A stretch of 64,000 nt of DNA from Allomuricauda sp. F6463D (GCF_023015965.1 NZ_JALKAN010000001.1:1820160-1884159), one strand, 5' to 3'; shown: positions 52,420-61,666, counted from the first letter of the stretch. Numbers and translations are program-made. The notes: generated from the sequence alone by a model not told the origin.

Positions 52420-52427
52420 TATTTTTG
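52420..52427 (+). promoter_or_regulatory. -7 element of the purK promoter
   Basis: TATTTTTG on the plus strand, 22 nt before the purK ATG at 52450, matches TAnnTTTG. No clear TTG -33 element is seen. Confidence 0.35.
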
Positions 52428-52449
52428 TTCACATTCAATTTACAAATCA

Positions 52450-53604
52450 ATGCAATTTTTCTCTTCCGACTTTAAACTAGGAATATTAGGTGGTGGGCAG
52501 TTGGGCAAAATGATGCTCTACGAAACTCGTAAATGGGACATCCAAACCAAGGTGATGGATGCTTCTGAAGATGCTCCTTGCAAAATAGCTTGCAACGAAT
52601 TTGTCCAAGGCAATTTAATGGATTTTGATGCGGTCTATAGTTTTGGGAAAGATGTGAACGTGCTCACCGTAGAAATTGAAAATGTAAATGTGGATGCACT
52701 TGAAAAGTTGGAACATGAGGGAGTAGAAGTGTACCCTCCTACCAAAACCTTGAGAACCATTCAGAACAAAGCAGTACAAAAACTGTTTTATACAGATCAT
52801 AATATTCCAACTGCTTCCTTTACACGGTTTGCCTACACTTCCGAAATCGAGGACAGCATAAGCAACGGAGGACTTTCATTGCCGTTTATTTGGAAAAGTG
52901 CACAGTTTGGCTACGATGGACAAGGCGTCAAAGTCGTCCGCAAGATCGAAGACCTTAATGACTTGCCCAATGTGGAGTGCATCGCCGAAAAAATGATTGA
53001 TTTTAAAAATGAATTGGCGGTTGTGGTAGCACGGAACACCAAAGGTGAAGTAAAAACGTATCCCGTGGTGGAAATGGAATTCCACCCCGAGGCCAATCAA
53101 GTGGAATATGTAATCTGCCCCGCACGAATTGATGATACCGTGGCCAAAAAGGCCCAAGCAATAGCTTTAAAGGTTTCGGAGCATATAAAGCATGTAGGCT
53201 TATTGGCTGTGGAAATGTTCCAAACCAAGGATGATCAAATTCTAGTAAACGAATCTGCGCCGAGACCACACAACAGTGGACACTACAGCATTGAAGCCAG
53301 TTATACCAACCAGTTTGAACAAGATATCCGAGCCATTTTAGGCCTTCCTTTGGGTAAAACCGATAGCAAAGTGGCTGGAATTATGGTTAACTTGGTGGGT
53401 GCCGAAGGATATACCGGGGATGTTGTATATGAAAACATCGAAAAAATATTGGGGATAGATGGTGTCACTCCACACATCTATGGAAAAAAGCAAACAAGGC
53501 CTTTCCGTAAAATGGGCCATGTTACTATTGTCGATGAAAATATGACCAGAGCCAGAGAACTGGCACAACAGGTAAAAGAAACCATTAAAGTGATAAGCAA
53601 ATAA
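52450..53604 (+). CDS. purK: N5-carboxyaminoimidazole ribonucleotide synthase PurK
   Basis: A 384-residue ATP-grasp enzyme of purine synthesis, converting AIR, bicarbonate and ATP to N5-CAIR. LGILGGGQLGKMM near residue 10 and the ATP-grasp pieces FIWKSAQFGYDGQGVK, VEMFQTKDDQILVNESAPRPHNSGHYSIE (read in parts) are typical. The start is the ATG at 52450; the frame runs open upstream but into the divergent promoter. PurE follows after 3 nt, and the two act in sequence. Confidence 0.95.
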   Translation: MQFFSSDFKLGILGGGQLGKMMLYETRKWDIQTKVMDASEDAPCKIACNEFVQGNLMDFDAVYSFGKDVNVLTVEIENVNVDALEKLEHEGVEVYPPTKTLRTIQNKAVQKLFYTDHNIPTASFTRFAYTSEIEDSISNGGLSLPFIWKSAQFGYDGQGVKVVRKIEDLNDLPNVECIAEKMIDFKNELAVVVARNTKGEVKTYPVVEMEFHPEANQVEYVICPARIDDTVAKKAQAIALKVSEHIKHVGLLAVEMFQTKDDQILVNESAPRPHNSGHYSIEASYTNQFEQDIRAILGLPLGKTDSKVAGIMVNLVGAEGYTGDVVYENIEKILGIDGVTPHIYGKKQTRPFRKMGHVTIVDENMTRARELAQQVKETIKVISK

Positions 53605-53607
53605 AAT

Positions 53608-54099
53608 ATGAGCAAAGTAGCCGTGATTATGGGAAGTACAAGTGACCTCCCAGTAATGCAAGATGCCATTGATATATTAAAAGAATTAGGGGTTGATGTT
53701 GATGTTGATATAGTTTCCGCACACAGAACCCCCGAAAAATTGTTCAGTTTTAGCAAAAGTGCCCACACCAATGGTTATGCTGTAATAATTGCTGGAGCAG
53801 GCGGGGCAGCTCATTTGCCAGGAATGGTAGCATCATTATCTCCCCTTCCCGTTATCGGAGTTCCTGTAAAAAGCAGCAACTCCATTGATGGCTGGGATTC
53901 AGTTTTGTCCATTCTACAAATGCCTGGTGGGGTTCCCGTTGCCACGGTAGCCCTTAACGGTGCAAAAAATGCAGGAATACTCGCAGCTCAAATCATCGGA
54001 AGCTCCAATACTGAAATAATGAACAATATTATTTCTTACAAAGAAGGACTAAAAGACAAGGTTATCAAAGGTGCTGAAGAAGTAAAGAAATCTTTTTAA
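53608..54099 (+). CDS. purE: N5-carboxyaminoimidazole ribonucleotide mutase PurE
   Basis: A 163-residue class I PurE. MGSTSDLPVM, SAHRTPEKL, AGAGGAAHLPGM and GVPVKSSNSIDGWDSVLS are the family signatures; SAHRTP carries the active-site histidine. It converts N5-CAIR to CAIR downstream of PurK. Confidence 0.97.
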   Translation: MSKVAVIMGSTSDLPVMQDAIDILKELGVDVDVDIVSAHRTPEKLFSFSKSAHTNGYAVIIAGAGGAAHLPGMVASLSPLPVIGVPVKSSNSIDGWDSVLSILQMPGGVPVATVALNGAKNAGILAAQIIGSSNTEIMNNIISYKEGLKDKVIKGAEEVKKSF

Positions 54100-54117
54100 A
54101 GATAACTTAGGTTGACT

Positions 54118-54516
54118 ATGAACTATAATCAAATTGGGATATTATTAAGCATCTGCGTCATTGCTTTTCTCGGAATTACATGGAAAAAAGCGAACAACCC
54201 ATACATAAAAGGGCTATGGAAAAGTGCTCTGTTGGTTTTCACCTTATATGCCGCCCTGTTGATTTTTATTGAAATCCGTTGGCAATTTATATCAGAATAC
54301 GCCAATGCATATGATTTGAATGGCAATGGTTTTGTGGACCTCAATGAATATTCAGATGAGGCAATCAAGGCCATGAACAAAAAAACCTATGGCTCAACCG
54401 TTCGTGGATATGCCCCACTGACCATGGCAGCATTTTCTTCGATAATTGGTTTTGCTTATTTAGTGAGCGATTGGTTTGTGACACGTTTAAAAGACAAAGA
54501 ATCAAAAAATAAATGA
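54118..54516 (+). CDS. three-helix membrane protein with EF-hand-like loop (copy a)
   Basis: A 132-residue protein with three hydrophobic segments (about 7-22, 33-53, 100-120). Between the second and third, residues 66-77 read DLNGNGFVDLNE, which places Asp/Asn at loop positions 1, 3 and 5, Gly at 6, a hydrophobic residue at 8 and Glu at 12 of an EF-hand. A conserved IEIRW (51-55) closes the second helix. The ATG at 54118 is used; a TTG at 54112 adds two residues. Its neighbour is a co-linear paralogue, 4 nt away. Calcium sensing on one side of the membrane is an inference. Confidence 0.6.
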   Translation: MNYNQIGILLSICVIAFLGITWKKANNPYIKGLWKSALLVFTLYAALLIFIEIRWQFISEYANAYDLNGNGFVDLNEYSDEAIKAMNKKTYGSTVRGYAPLTMAAFSSIIGFAYLVSDWFVTRLKDKESKNK

Positions 54517-54520
54517 AGTT

Positions 54521-54916
54521 TTGAGTCCAAATATCAGCGCTCTAATTCTTACCCTTGGATGTATAATTATAACCCTATGGGCAAGAAAAAGGATTCATCA
54601 ATCCTATTCAAAAAGTATTTGGAGAACTACCCTTTTACTATTTTCATTTTATTTTTTGGTCTTGACCATTGTAGAAATTCGTTGGTATTATTTTCATGAA
54701 TATGCCGCAAGTTTTGATCTTAACAACAATGGTTTTATCGATTGGAGAGAAACCAATTCAGAATCACAAAACGCAGTAAGAAAGATAATAGATGATGCCC
54801 CCAGAAATTTTGCATTTCTGACTGTTGGCGTATTTTCTTTCCTAGTATCATTATTATATTTACTTATTGATGTTGTAATTACTTTTTTAAAAATTAAAAG
54901 AACTTATAATACATGA
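54521..54916 (+). CDS. three-helix membrane protein with EF-hand-like loop (copy b)
   Basis: A 131-residue paralogue of the preceding gene with the same layout. VEIRW is at 51-55 and the loop DLNNNGFIDWRE at 66-77, identical positions to copy a, with EYA just before it in both. The start is a TTG at 54521 (MSPNIS); I see no in-frame ATG nearby, so the N terminus is uncertain. Its stop overlaps the M3 peptidase ATG (ATGA), giving a likely single transcript purK-purE-a-b-peptidase. Confidence 0.6.
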   Translation: MSPNISALILTLGCIIITLWARKRIHQSYSKSIWRTTLLLFSFYFLVLTIVEIRWYYFHEYAASFDLNNNGFIDWRETNSESQNAVRKIIDDAPRNFAFLTVGVFSFLVSLLYLLIDVVITFLKIKRTYNT

Positions 54917-56934
54917 ATAATCCACTATTGGAACCTTTTGACGAGGCTCCATTTTCAAAAATAAAGAACGGACATTTCAAGCCTGCATTTCTTCAGGCTA
55001 TCGCGGATGCCAAAAAGGAAATCGATGAAATCGCGAACAACCCAGCTCTCCCAACATTTCAGAATACGTTGGAGGCGTTGGATTTTTGCGGTCAGCAATT
55101 GGACCGTGTCTCCAGTGTGTTTTTCAATTTGAATTCTGCCGAAACCAATGAGGAGATTCAAAAAATAGCTCAAGAAATCTCCCCCCTATTGTCTGAATTC
55201 AGTAATGACATTACTTTAAACGAAGTACTTTTTGAGCGTATCAAAACTATTTATGGGCAACGGGATTCATTGGACCTCACCAAAGAACAGCAAACACTAC
55301 TGGAGAAAAAATACAAGAACTTTAGTAGAAACGGAGCCAATCTTAATGAAGAGGACAAAAAACGTCTTCGTGAAATAGATGCCGAGCTTTCTAAATTGAA
55401 GTTGACATTTGGCGAAAATGTTTTGGCCGAGACCAATAAATTCGAAATGTTGCTGACGGATGAAAAAGATGTTGACGGTCTTCCCGAAGGTGCCAAGGAA
55501 GCGGCCGCACAACTCGCCGAATCCAAAGATAAAAAGGGATGGTTGATTACATTGGATTACCCGAGCTACATTCCTTTTATGAAATATGCCAAGAACAGAG
55601 TACTGCGCAAAGAACTTTCCTTGGCGTTTGGCAGTAAAGGTTTTCACAATGATGAACTGGACAACCAAGAAAACGTAAAGCAGATTGCGAAACTACGGTA
55701 CGAACGTGCCAATCTTTTGGGATATAAAACCCATGCCCATTTTGTGCTCGAAGAACGCATGGCCCAGACTCCCGAAAAGGTATTGGACTTTTTGAACGAA
55801 CTTTTGGAAAAAGCCAAACCTGCTGCGGAAAGAGAGTTCGCAGAACTGGAAGCGTTTGCCAAAGAACTGGACCACATAGATCGGCTGGAAAAATGGGACA
55901 GCGCATACTACTCTGAAAAATTGAAACAAAAGCTTTTCAATTTGGACGATGAAAAACTGAAACCCTACTTTAAACTCGAAAATGTGATCAACGGGGTGTT
56001 CAAGGTAGCAGAAAAATTGTTCGGACTTACTTTTAAAGAGGTTGACCATGTGGACAAATACCATGAAGAGGTAAAAACTTTTGAAGTTTATGAAAACGAC
56101 AATTTCATCTCACTGTTTTATGCCGACTTTCATCCCAGACCCGGAAAACGCGGTGGTGCCTGGATGACATCCTACAAACCACAATATACCTTAGACGGAA
56201 AAAACAGTAGACCACACATTTCCAATGTGTGCAATTTTACAAAACCAACGAGTTCAAAGCCCTCTCTACTTACTTTTAACGAGGTGACTACCCTTTTCCA
56301 TGAATTTGGACATGGTTTGCACGGCATGCTGGCCAACACTACATATCCTAGTTTATCCGGCACCTCCGTATATTGGGATTTTGTGGAATTGCCCAGTCAG
56401 GTAATGGAGAATTGGTGTTATGAAAAAGAAGCATTGGAACTCTTTGCACATCACTATGAAACCGGTGAACTGATCCCTATGGAACTGGTGGAAAAAATTA
56501 AAGAATCGGCAACTTTCCAAGAAGGTTTGGCAACGGTACGTCAATTAAGTTTTGGATTGTTGGATATGGCTTGGCACGGAAAAGACCCATCAAACATAAA
56601 AGATGTAAAAGTTTATGAAACACAAGCCTTTGAAAGCACCAAACTGTTCCCAGAGACAGCAGAAACCTGCATGAGCACTTCTTTCTCCCATATTTTTCAA
56701 GGCGGGTATTCTTCCGGTTACTACAGCTATAAATGGGCCGAAGTTTTGGACGCAGACGCCTTTGCATATTTCAAAGAAAATGGAATTTTCAGTAAAATGG
56801 TGGCAAATAAGTTCAAGGAACATGTACTATCCAAAGGAGGTACGGAAAACCCTATGGATCTGTACAAACAATTTAGAGGTGCCGAACCCAAAATTGATGC
56901 CTTATTGAAAAGAGCAGGATTGCTAAAAAGCTAA
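54913..56934 (+). CDS. M3 family zinc oligopeptidase
   Basis: A 673-residue cytoplasmic metallopeptidase of the thimet oligopeptidase/peptidyl-dipeptidase (Dcp, OpdA) family. The zinc site is LFHEFGHGLHGML, followed by the distal glutamate in YWDFVELPSQVMENW. FHPRPGKRGGAWM and the C-terminal FQGGYSSGYYSYKWAEVLDADAFAYF (read in parts) are family signatures. It degrades short peptides. Its start overlaps copy b of the membrane pair by 4 nt. Confidence 0.95.
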   Translation: MNNPLLEPFDEAPFSKIKNGHFKPAFLQAIADAKKEIDEIANNPALPTFQNTLEALDFCGQQLDRVSSVFFNLNSAETNEEIQKIAQEISPLLSEFSNDITLNEVLFERIKTIYGQRDSLDLTKEQQTLLEKKYKNFSRNGANLNEEDKKRLREIDAELSKLKLTFGENVLAETNKFEMLLTDEKDVDGLPEGAKEAAAQLAESKDKKGWLITLDYPSYIPFMKYAKNRVLRKELSLAFGSKGFHNDELDNQENVKQIAKLRYERANLLGYKTHAHFVLEERMAQTPEKVLDFLNELLEKAKPAAEREFAELEAFAKELDHIDRLEKWDSAYYSEKLKQKLFNLDDEKLKPYFKLENVINGVFKVAEKLFGLTFKEVDHVDKYHEEVKTFEVYENDNFISLFYADFHPRPGKRGGAWMTSYKPQYTLDGKNSRPHISNVCNFTKPTSSKPSLLTFNEVTTLFHEFGHGLHGMLANTTYPSLSGTSVYWDFVELPSQVMENWCYEKEALELFAHHYETGELIPMELVEKIKESATFQEGLATVRQLSFGLLDMAWHGKDPSNIKDVKVYETQAFESTKLFPETAETCMSTSFSHIFQGGYSSGYYSYKWAEVLDADAFAYFKENGIFSKMVANKFKEHVLSKGGTENPMDLYKQFRGAEPKIDALLKRAGLLKS

Positions 56935-57089
56935 CCCAATTCTACAAACAATTTGACAATTATCATGTAAAAGGTATTGCAAATTTTATAACTTGTTGAT
57001 TTTTAATCAATGAAGATTTATCCAATAATTTCAACACGGTTTATGTTTAAATTGCAAACTTCCTTTTATTGCAAAATCCTATAGCTAGT

Positions 57090-59327
57090 ATGAAGAATTT
57101 AGATCAGAACGGAACTAGGGAATTGTTTGAAAATACAGCTAAAATTGCACGAATCGGATTATATGAACTAGATGCAATCTCCCATGAAATTTACTGGAGC
57201 GAGATTACCAAAGAAATTACGGAAGTTTCAGAGGAGTTTGTTCCAAAACTTGATAATATTGAGTTTTTTTTTAAGGAAGGTCAATGCAGAGAGAATGCCA
57301 AGAAGGCATTGCATGAAGCTCTAACTAAAGCCAAACCATTTGATTTGGACATGGAGATGATCACGGCAAATGGTAATCAACGCTTTGTCCGAAACATAGG
57401 ACATCCTAAATTTGAAAACGGTAGTTGTGTAACGATTTTTGGTATACTTCAAGATATTACCGAACGTAAAAAAACTCGATTTGAACTTGCCAGAAAGAAT
57501 CAATTACTAAGTTTTGCCGAAAAAATATCCAAAATAGGCCATTGGAAATGGAATGCCAATACTGGGGAAGTAATATGGTCTGATAGCCTTTATGAAATCT
57601 ATGGCCATCCAAAAAAAGAGACCGTGTCCTATGAAACATATTTGAACTACATACACAAAGATGATAGGCTTTTTGTAGAAAAAAAAATACACAAGGCAAT
57701 TGAAACTGAAATATATGAAGATCTTATCTATCGCATTCAATTAAATGATCAATCCATAAAAACCATTAAATCTACTGGTGTTGTAAAAAAAACCAGCGAA
57801 AAAGCATTGGAAATACTGGGCACTTGTCAGGATATTTCTGAACAGATCACTAGAGAACAAGAACTAGTGAAAAAAAACCAACAGTTGACATTCGCGGAGG
57901 AATTGGCAAAAATAGGCTACTGGGAATGGGATGTGGTGAACGACCATCTTTCGTGGTCCGATAACATGTACCGAATCTTTAATATGGAAATAGGAACTCC
58001 GCTTGGTTTCGAGAATGTAGTAGCTGCCCTACATCCCGATGACAGGGATATGTTCCGCGCCCATGCAGAGGAATTTATTGCTGAAAAAAAATTCAGAAAG
58101 TTCATGCATCGGGTTGTTTATAAAGATGGTACGGTGCGAACAGTTGAGCTTTACGGGGAAGTCATTACTAACAATGCAGGGAACGTGGTAAAAATAGTGG
58201 GAACAACCCAGGACATAACAGAACAGCGAATGTCCGAAATCAAGTTTAGGGGGCTTTTAAATTCCGCACCGGACACCATGGTAATCATTGATCAAGAAGG
58301 GTCTATCCAGTTGATTAATGAACAAGCGGAAAAAATGTTCGGTTATAAATCTGCAGAACTTATAAACCAACATGTATCCTCTCTCGTTCCAAATCGACTC
58401 TGGGACACTATGGAATACTATGCTATCGAATTTTTTAAAGACCCGAAACATACTGGACTTCCAACTAATCTCGATTTTTTCGTGCACAACAAAACGGGTT
58501 TTCAAATACCCGTTCAAATCACCCTTAGTCCTCTTGAAACGTCCGAACGACTCCTTGTTTCCATTGCAATCAGAGATATCACGGAACAAAAACAATCGGC
58601 CCATCGCATTTTGGAAACCAACAAAAGCCTTAAGGAGTCGGCAAGACTGCTCAAGGCCCAAAACAAACAACTGGAAGAATTCAATCATATTACGTCACAT
58701 AACCTGAGATCTCCCGTAAGTAACTTGAATGCTTTACTAACAATTTATAAAACAGAAGAGGATCCTAACATAAAAGAATCTCTCATTGAAAAAATAGAGT
58801 CCGTCACCAACCATTTAACATGGACATTGGACACCTTGGTGGAATCTTTGGTAATCAAAAACAAAACACCGCTATCCCTAGAAGAAACCTTTTTTGAAGG
58901 CACTTTACAAAGAACAAAGGAAATGCTTGCTGCTGAAATATTGAAAACCAAAGCAATTATAAAATATGACTTCACCGAATCACCTAAAGTAATGTACAAT
59001 AAGATTTATTTGGAGAGTATTTTTCTTAATCTAATCAGCAATTCCCTTAAATATAAAGCTGAAGACAGAATACCGGAGATTTTGATTAAATCTAAGGACA
59101 TCGAAGGCAAAACACAACTTGAATTCAAGGATAATGGACTAGGAATAGATCTAAAGAAAAACGGACATAAACTTTTTGGATTCAGTAAAGTTTTCCATAG
59201 AAATAAGGACGCCAAAGGAGTTGGACTGTTTTTAACAAAAGCGCAAATAGATGCCATGGGTGGAAAAATTTGGGCAGAAAGCGAACCTGGAGTAGGCACT
59301 TCTTTTTTTATAAATCTAAATCAATAA
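57090..59327 (+). CDS. multi-PAS sensor histidine kinase
   Basis: A 745-residue soluble kinase; the ATG at 57090 replaces an in-frame TTG at 57069. Four PAS domains run in tandem (about 10-125, 135-255, 265-385, 390-505), each closed by a PAC-like DITE/DISE element. The histidine kinase core follows: SHNLRSPVSNL with the phosphoacceptor His, NLISNSLKYKAE (N box), DNGLGIDLKKNG (G1) and GVGLFLTKAQIDAMGG (G2). No membrane segment is present, so it should sense cytoplasmic signals such as redox or small ligands. It is translationally coupled to the following receiver gene. Confidence 0.95.
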   Translation: MKNLDQNGTRELFENTAKIARIGLYELDAISHEIYWSEITKEITEVSEEFVPKLDNIEFFFKEGQCRENAKKALHEALTKAKPFDLDMEMITANGNQRFVRNIGHPKFENGSCVTIFGILQDITERKKTRFELARKNQLLSFAEKISKIGHWKWNANTGEVIWSDSLYEIYGHPKKETVSYETYLNYIHKDDRLFVEKKIHKAIETEIYEDLIYRIQLNDQSIKTIKSTGVVKKTSEKALEILGTCQDISEQITREQELVKKNQQLTFAEELAKIGYWEWDVVNDHLSWSDNMYRIFNMEIGTPLGFENVVAALHPDDRDMFRAHAEEFIAEKKFRKFMHRVVYKDGTVRTVELYGEVITNNAGNVVKIVGTTQDITEQRMSEIKFRGLLNSAPDTMVIIDQEGSIQLINEQAEKMFGYKSAELINQHVSSLVPNRLWDTMEYYAIEFFKDPKHTGLPTNLDFFVHNKTGFQIPVQITLSPLETSERLLVSIAIRDITEQKQSAHRILETNKSLKESARLLKAQNKQLEEFNHITSHNLRSPVSNLNALLTIYKTEEDPNIKESLIEKIESVTNHLTWTLDTLVESLVIKNKTPLSLEETFFEGTLQRTKEMLAAEILKTKAIIKYDFTESPKVMYNKIYLESIFLNLISNSLKYKAEDRIPEILIKSKDIEGKTQLEFKDNGLGIDLKKNGHKLFGFSKVFHRNKDAKGVGLFLTKAQIDAMGGKIWAESEPGVGTSFFINLNQ

Positions 59328-59731
59328 TGATTATGGAACCTATCAATGTCTTTATTATTGATGATGATGATATTTATCAATTCACTATGGGGGTAACCCT
59401 GAAAAATGTTCCGGAAATAGGGTCTACAAGTACTTTTAGTGATGGAGCCGAAGCACTAGAACATATTATAGCTAATCAAAATACACCGGATGCACTCCCA
59501 GATATTATCTTCTTAGATATTAATATGCCGGTAATGGATGGTTTTCAGTTTATGGAAGAATTTGTTGACTTGCTTCCTAAACTAAAAAAAACAATAAAAG
59601 TATATCTGGTTTCCTCTTCCATAGACCCGAAGGACATCAAAAAAGCAAAAAGAATTAATGCTATATCTGATTATCTGGTAAAGCCCTTAAAAGCGAATGA
59701 TATTAAAGAAATCTTATCGCAACTTACATAG
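59327..59731 (+). CDS. receiver-only response regulator
   Basis: A 134-residue single receiver domain. Asp12-14 form the acidic pocket, Asp64 in FLDINMPVMDG is the phosphoacceptor, and Ser/Lys occur in VYLVSSS and DYLVKPL. The ATG at 59327 overlaps the kinase stop (TAATG); an upstream in-frame codon would lie inside the kinase gene. With no output domain it must act by protein contact or as a phosphate sink. Confidence 0.9.
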   Translation: MIMEPINVFIIDDDDIYQFTMGVTLKNVPEIGSTSTFSDGAEALEHIIANQNTPDALPDIIFLDINMPVMDGFQFMEEFVDLLPKLKKTIKVYLVSSSIDPKDIKKAKRINAISDYLVKPLKANDIKEILSQLT

Positions 59732-59924
59732 CACCCCGTATTCATTAAAGTACACAACGTATACATCAACAGAGAGCATAAAAGGCAAAAAGCTAACAAT
59801 TGAGGGTTCTATTTTAAAATTTCCCAATTCAAAAATCTGTGTTAAACTCCAGTTCCTTTGTCAGTACTGAATCCATAATACGTCGAAGTCGTTTCAGACC
59901 ATCGATTTATATGTCCAAAACCAT

Positions 59925-59932
59925 TACTTTTG
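59925..59932 (+). promoter_or_regulatory. -7 element of the sigma factor promoter
   Basis: TACTTTTG matches TAnnTTTG and lies 16 nt before the sigma factor ATG. No TTG is found at the right distance upstream. Confidence 0.35.
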
Positions 59933-59948
59933 GAAACACGATAGAAAT

Positions 59949-60503
59949 ATGGGCAAACATAAACTACAACCAGACAATTGGGTAAGCCATTATGCGGATT
60001 ACTTGTTCAACTATGCAGTTTCTCGTGTAAGCGACGCCGAAATAGCAAAGGACTTGGTCCAGGAAACTTTTTTCGCAGGTCTTAACTCAGCTAAGAACTA
60101 CAAAGGTGATGCAGCCGAGCGCACTTGGTTAATATCCATCTTAAAAAGAAAAGTAGTTGATCATTATAGAAAAATAAACTCTAAAAAGGGCAAAGCAGAA
60201 GTTCGGATGAACTACAAGTCCGACCCTGATTCCGAAGGAGATTGGCTAGAAGAGCAAGTGGCCGACCCTTTTAGCAAAGACGGGGACTATGTTCTTGAAA
60301 ATGAAGAATTGGGATTGGCCATTCAAGACTGTATTACCAAACTACCACAAAAACAGGCCTTGGTTTTTAAACTGAAAACAATTCAAGGTATGAGCACCGA
60401 AGATGTTTGTAATGAACTGAGCATAAATCCGTCCAACCTATGGGTAATGATTCATAGGGCCAGAGTGACACTTATGGGTTGTTTAAATGATAATTGGTTT
60501 TAG
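59949..60503 (+). CDS. ECF-like sigma-70 family factor
   Basis: A 184-residue sigma factor. Region 2 spans DYLFNYAVSRVSDAEIAKDLVQETF and TWLISILKRKVVDHYRK; region 4 spans LPQKQALVFKLKTIQGMSTEDVCNELSI with the helix-turn-helix PSNLWVMIHRARVTLM. An acidic linker (about 75-120) joins them. It resembles the SigZ-type ECF subgroup. The next gene, 2 nt downstream, encodes a small zinc-finger-like protein that is the probable regulator. Confidence 0.9.
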   Translation: MGKHKLQPDNWVSHYADYLFNYAVSRVSDAEIAKDLVQETFFAGLNSAKNYKGDAAERTWLISILKRKVVDHYRKINSKKGKAEVRMNYKSDPDSEGDWLEEQVADPFSKDGDYVLENEELGLAIQDCITKLPQKQALVFKLKTIQGMSTEDVCNELSINPSNLWVMIHRARVTLMGCLNDNWF

Positions 60504-60505
60504 AT

Positions 60506-60745
60506 ATGAAGATTTCATGTAAAGAAGCAGCGAATATTTGTGACAAATCCCAGTACAAGGAAGCAGGTTTTTGGGATATTGTAAAACTACGTGTTCACAT
60601 ATTATTTTGTAAGGTATGTAAAGGTTATTCCAAAACGAATACCGAACTCACCTCTTTATGCGATCGTGCAGGGCTGACCATGCTTTCCGAGGATGACAAG
60701 AAAAAAATGGAAAGAGACCTTAAAGACAAAGAGCTTCAAAAATAA
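60506..60745 (+). CDS. small HxxxCxxC protein, likely anti-sigma partner
   Basis: A 79-residue protein whose ATG at 60506 follows the sigma factor stop by 2 nt. Cys5, Cys12, His31, Cys35 and Cys38 are present. HILFCKVC is the HxxxCxxC core of ZAS-type anti-sigma factors. It has no membrane anchor. The C terminus is charged and helical (SEDDKKKMERDLKDKE). Binding to the sigma factor is inferred from motif and position. Its end overlaps the convergent gene by 10 nt. Confidence 0.75.
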   Translation: MKISCKEAANICDKSQYKEAGFWDIVKLRVHILFCKVCKGYSKTNTELTSLCDRAGLTMLSEDDKKKMERDLKDKELQK

Positions 60746-61560
60746 CGTTCGGCCCACCAGAACATACAAAACCAGAAAATCGGAATTGCCTCAACCCAGA
60801 AGACTACAAAATACTTTGAATGCGTGCGCTTGCCACCTATAAGTACCAAGATGAGCACTATTGCCAACACCAATCGAAACACAATCTCAATTGAATAAAG
60901 CTGATCTTTTAAAAAAGTTAGTAAAAAGAAACCTAGGGTAAGTCCTACTCCCAATCGTCTTGTGTTTTTAACGCCCAGTATTTGCGGTAAGGTTCTCAAT
61001 GATTTATCATCCCATTGCATGTCCCTTATTTCAAAAGGCAAGATTAGCACCAAGACCAATAACATTCTTTGAATAAATGTTACGAAAAAATCCCAATCCA
61101 AAGACATTTTTGCGTCAAGAACCGGCAACAAAACTGTAAAACCTGCCCACACAAAGGCAACTATATAAATCTTTAGTCCTGCCAAGCTTCTTAGGTTTTT
61201 GGCTCTCGGCATCAATGGTATTGCATAAAGTGCCGTAAGCAACCCAAGTACAATGGTTGCCACCAAAATATTTCTATCTAATTGTAGTAAAAAATAAATA
61301 GCGCAAACAAAGGAAGCAAAACTAAAAGCTTGAATGATTTTGTGATAAGAATTTGAAACAATCAGATATTTATAAGCTTCCACGCCATACTTGATAAAAT
61401 TGTAGCAAACAATTACACTAAAAAAAATAAATCCCAAAAGATTGATGTCCGACGAACTTCCCAATAGATGAAAAGTGACCCCGGCCATGGAAATTACCGA
61501 TACAGCCACATGTATACTGGCGTCCAGATAAAAATTTAAAATTTTTTTTAACATTGCCAT
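60736..61560 (-). CDS. UbiA-like integral membrane protein
   Basis: A 274-residue protein with about eight hydrophobic segments. The second aspartate motif of UbiA prenyltransferases is recognisable in FEIRDMQWDDKSLRTLPQILG. The first (NDxxDxxxD) is replaced by YNFIKYGVEAY. ATGs at 61560 and 61554 are both possible starts. I recall this form as a common unnamed family in Flavobacteriaceae. Prenyl transfer is doubtful with one motif lost. Confidence 0.6.
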   Translation of the reverse strand: MAMLKKILNFYLDASIHVAVSVISMAGVTFHLLGSSSDINLLGFIFFSVIVCYNFIKYGVEAYKYLIVSNSYHKIIQAFSFASFVCAIYFLLQLDRNILVATIVLGLLTALYAIPLMPRAKNLRSLAGLKIYIVAFVWAGFTVLLPVLDAKMSLDWDFFVTFIQRMLLVLVLILPFEIRDMQWDDKSLRTLPQILGVKNTRRLGVGLTLGFFLLTFLKDQLYSIEIVFRLVLAIVLILVLIGGKRTHSKYFVVFWVEAIPIFWFCMFWWAERYF

Positions 61561-61632
61561 CAAGCTGAAACCTTATCATGTTTTTTAAAGGTTAACCAGT
61601 GGTTAACAACTTTGCTCTCGAGACTATCAAAA

Positions 61633-61666
61633 TTGACCATTTTCATCGAATAAATCCCTAATTTTG
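61633..61666 (+). promoter_or_regulatory. promoter of gcvP
   Basis: TTG at 61633-61635, a 23-nt spacer and TAATTTTG at 61659-61666 fit the Bacteroidota consensus at the long end of the spacing range. The ATG is 20 nt further. No glycine riboswitch is seen. Confidence 0.5.
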
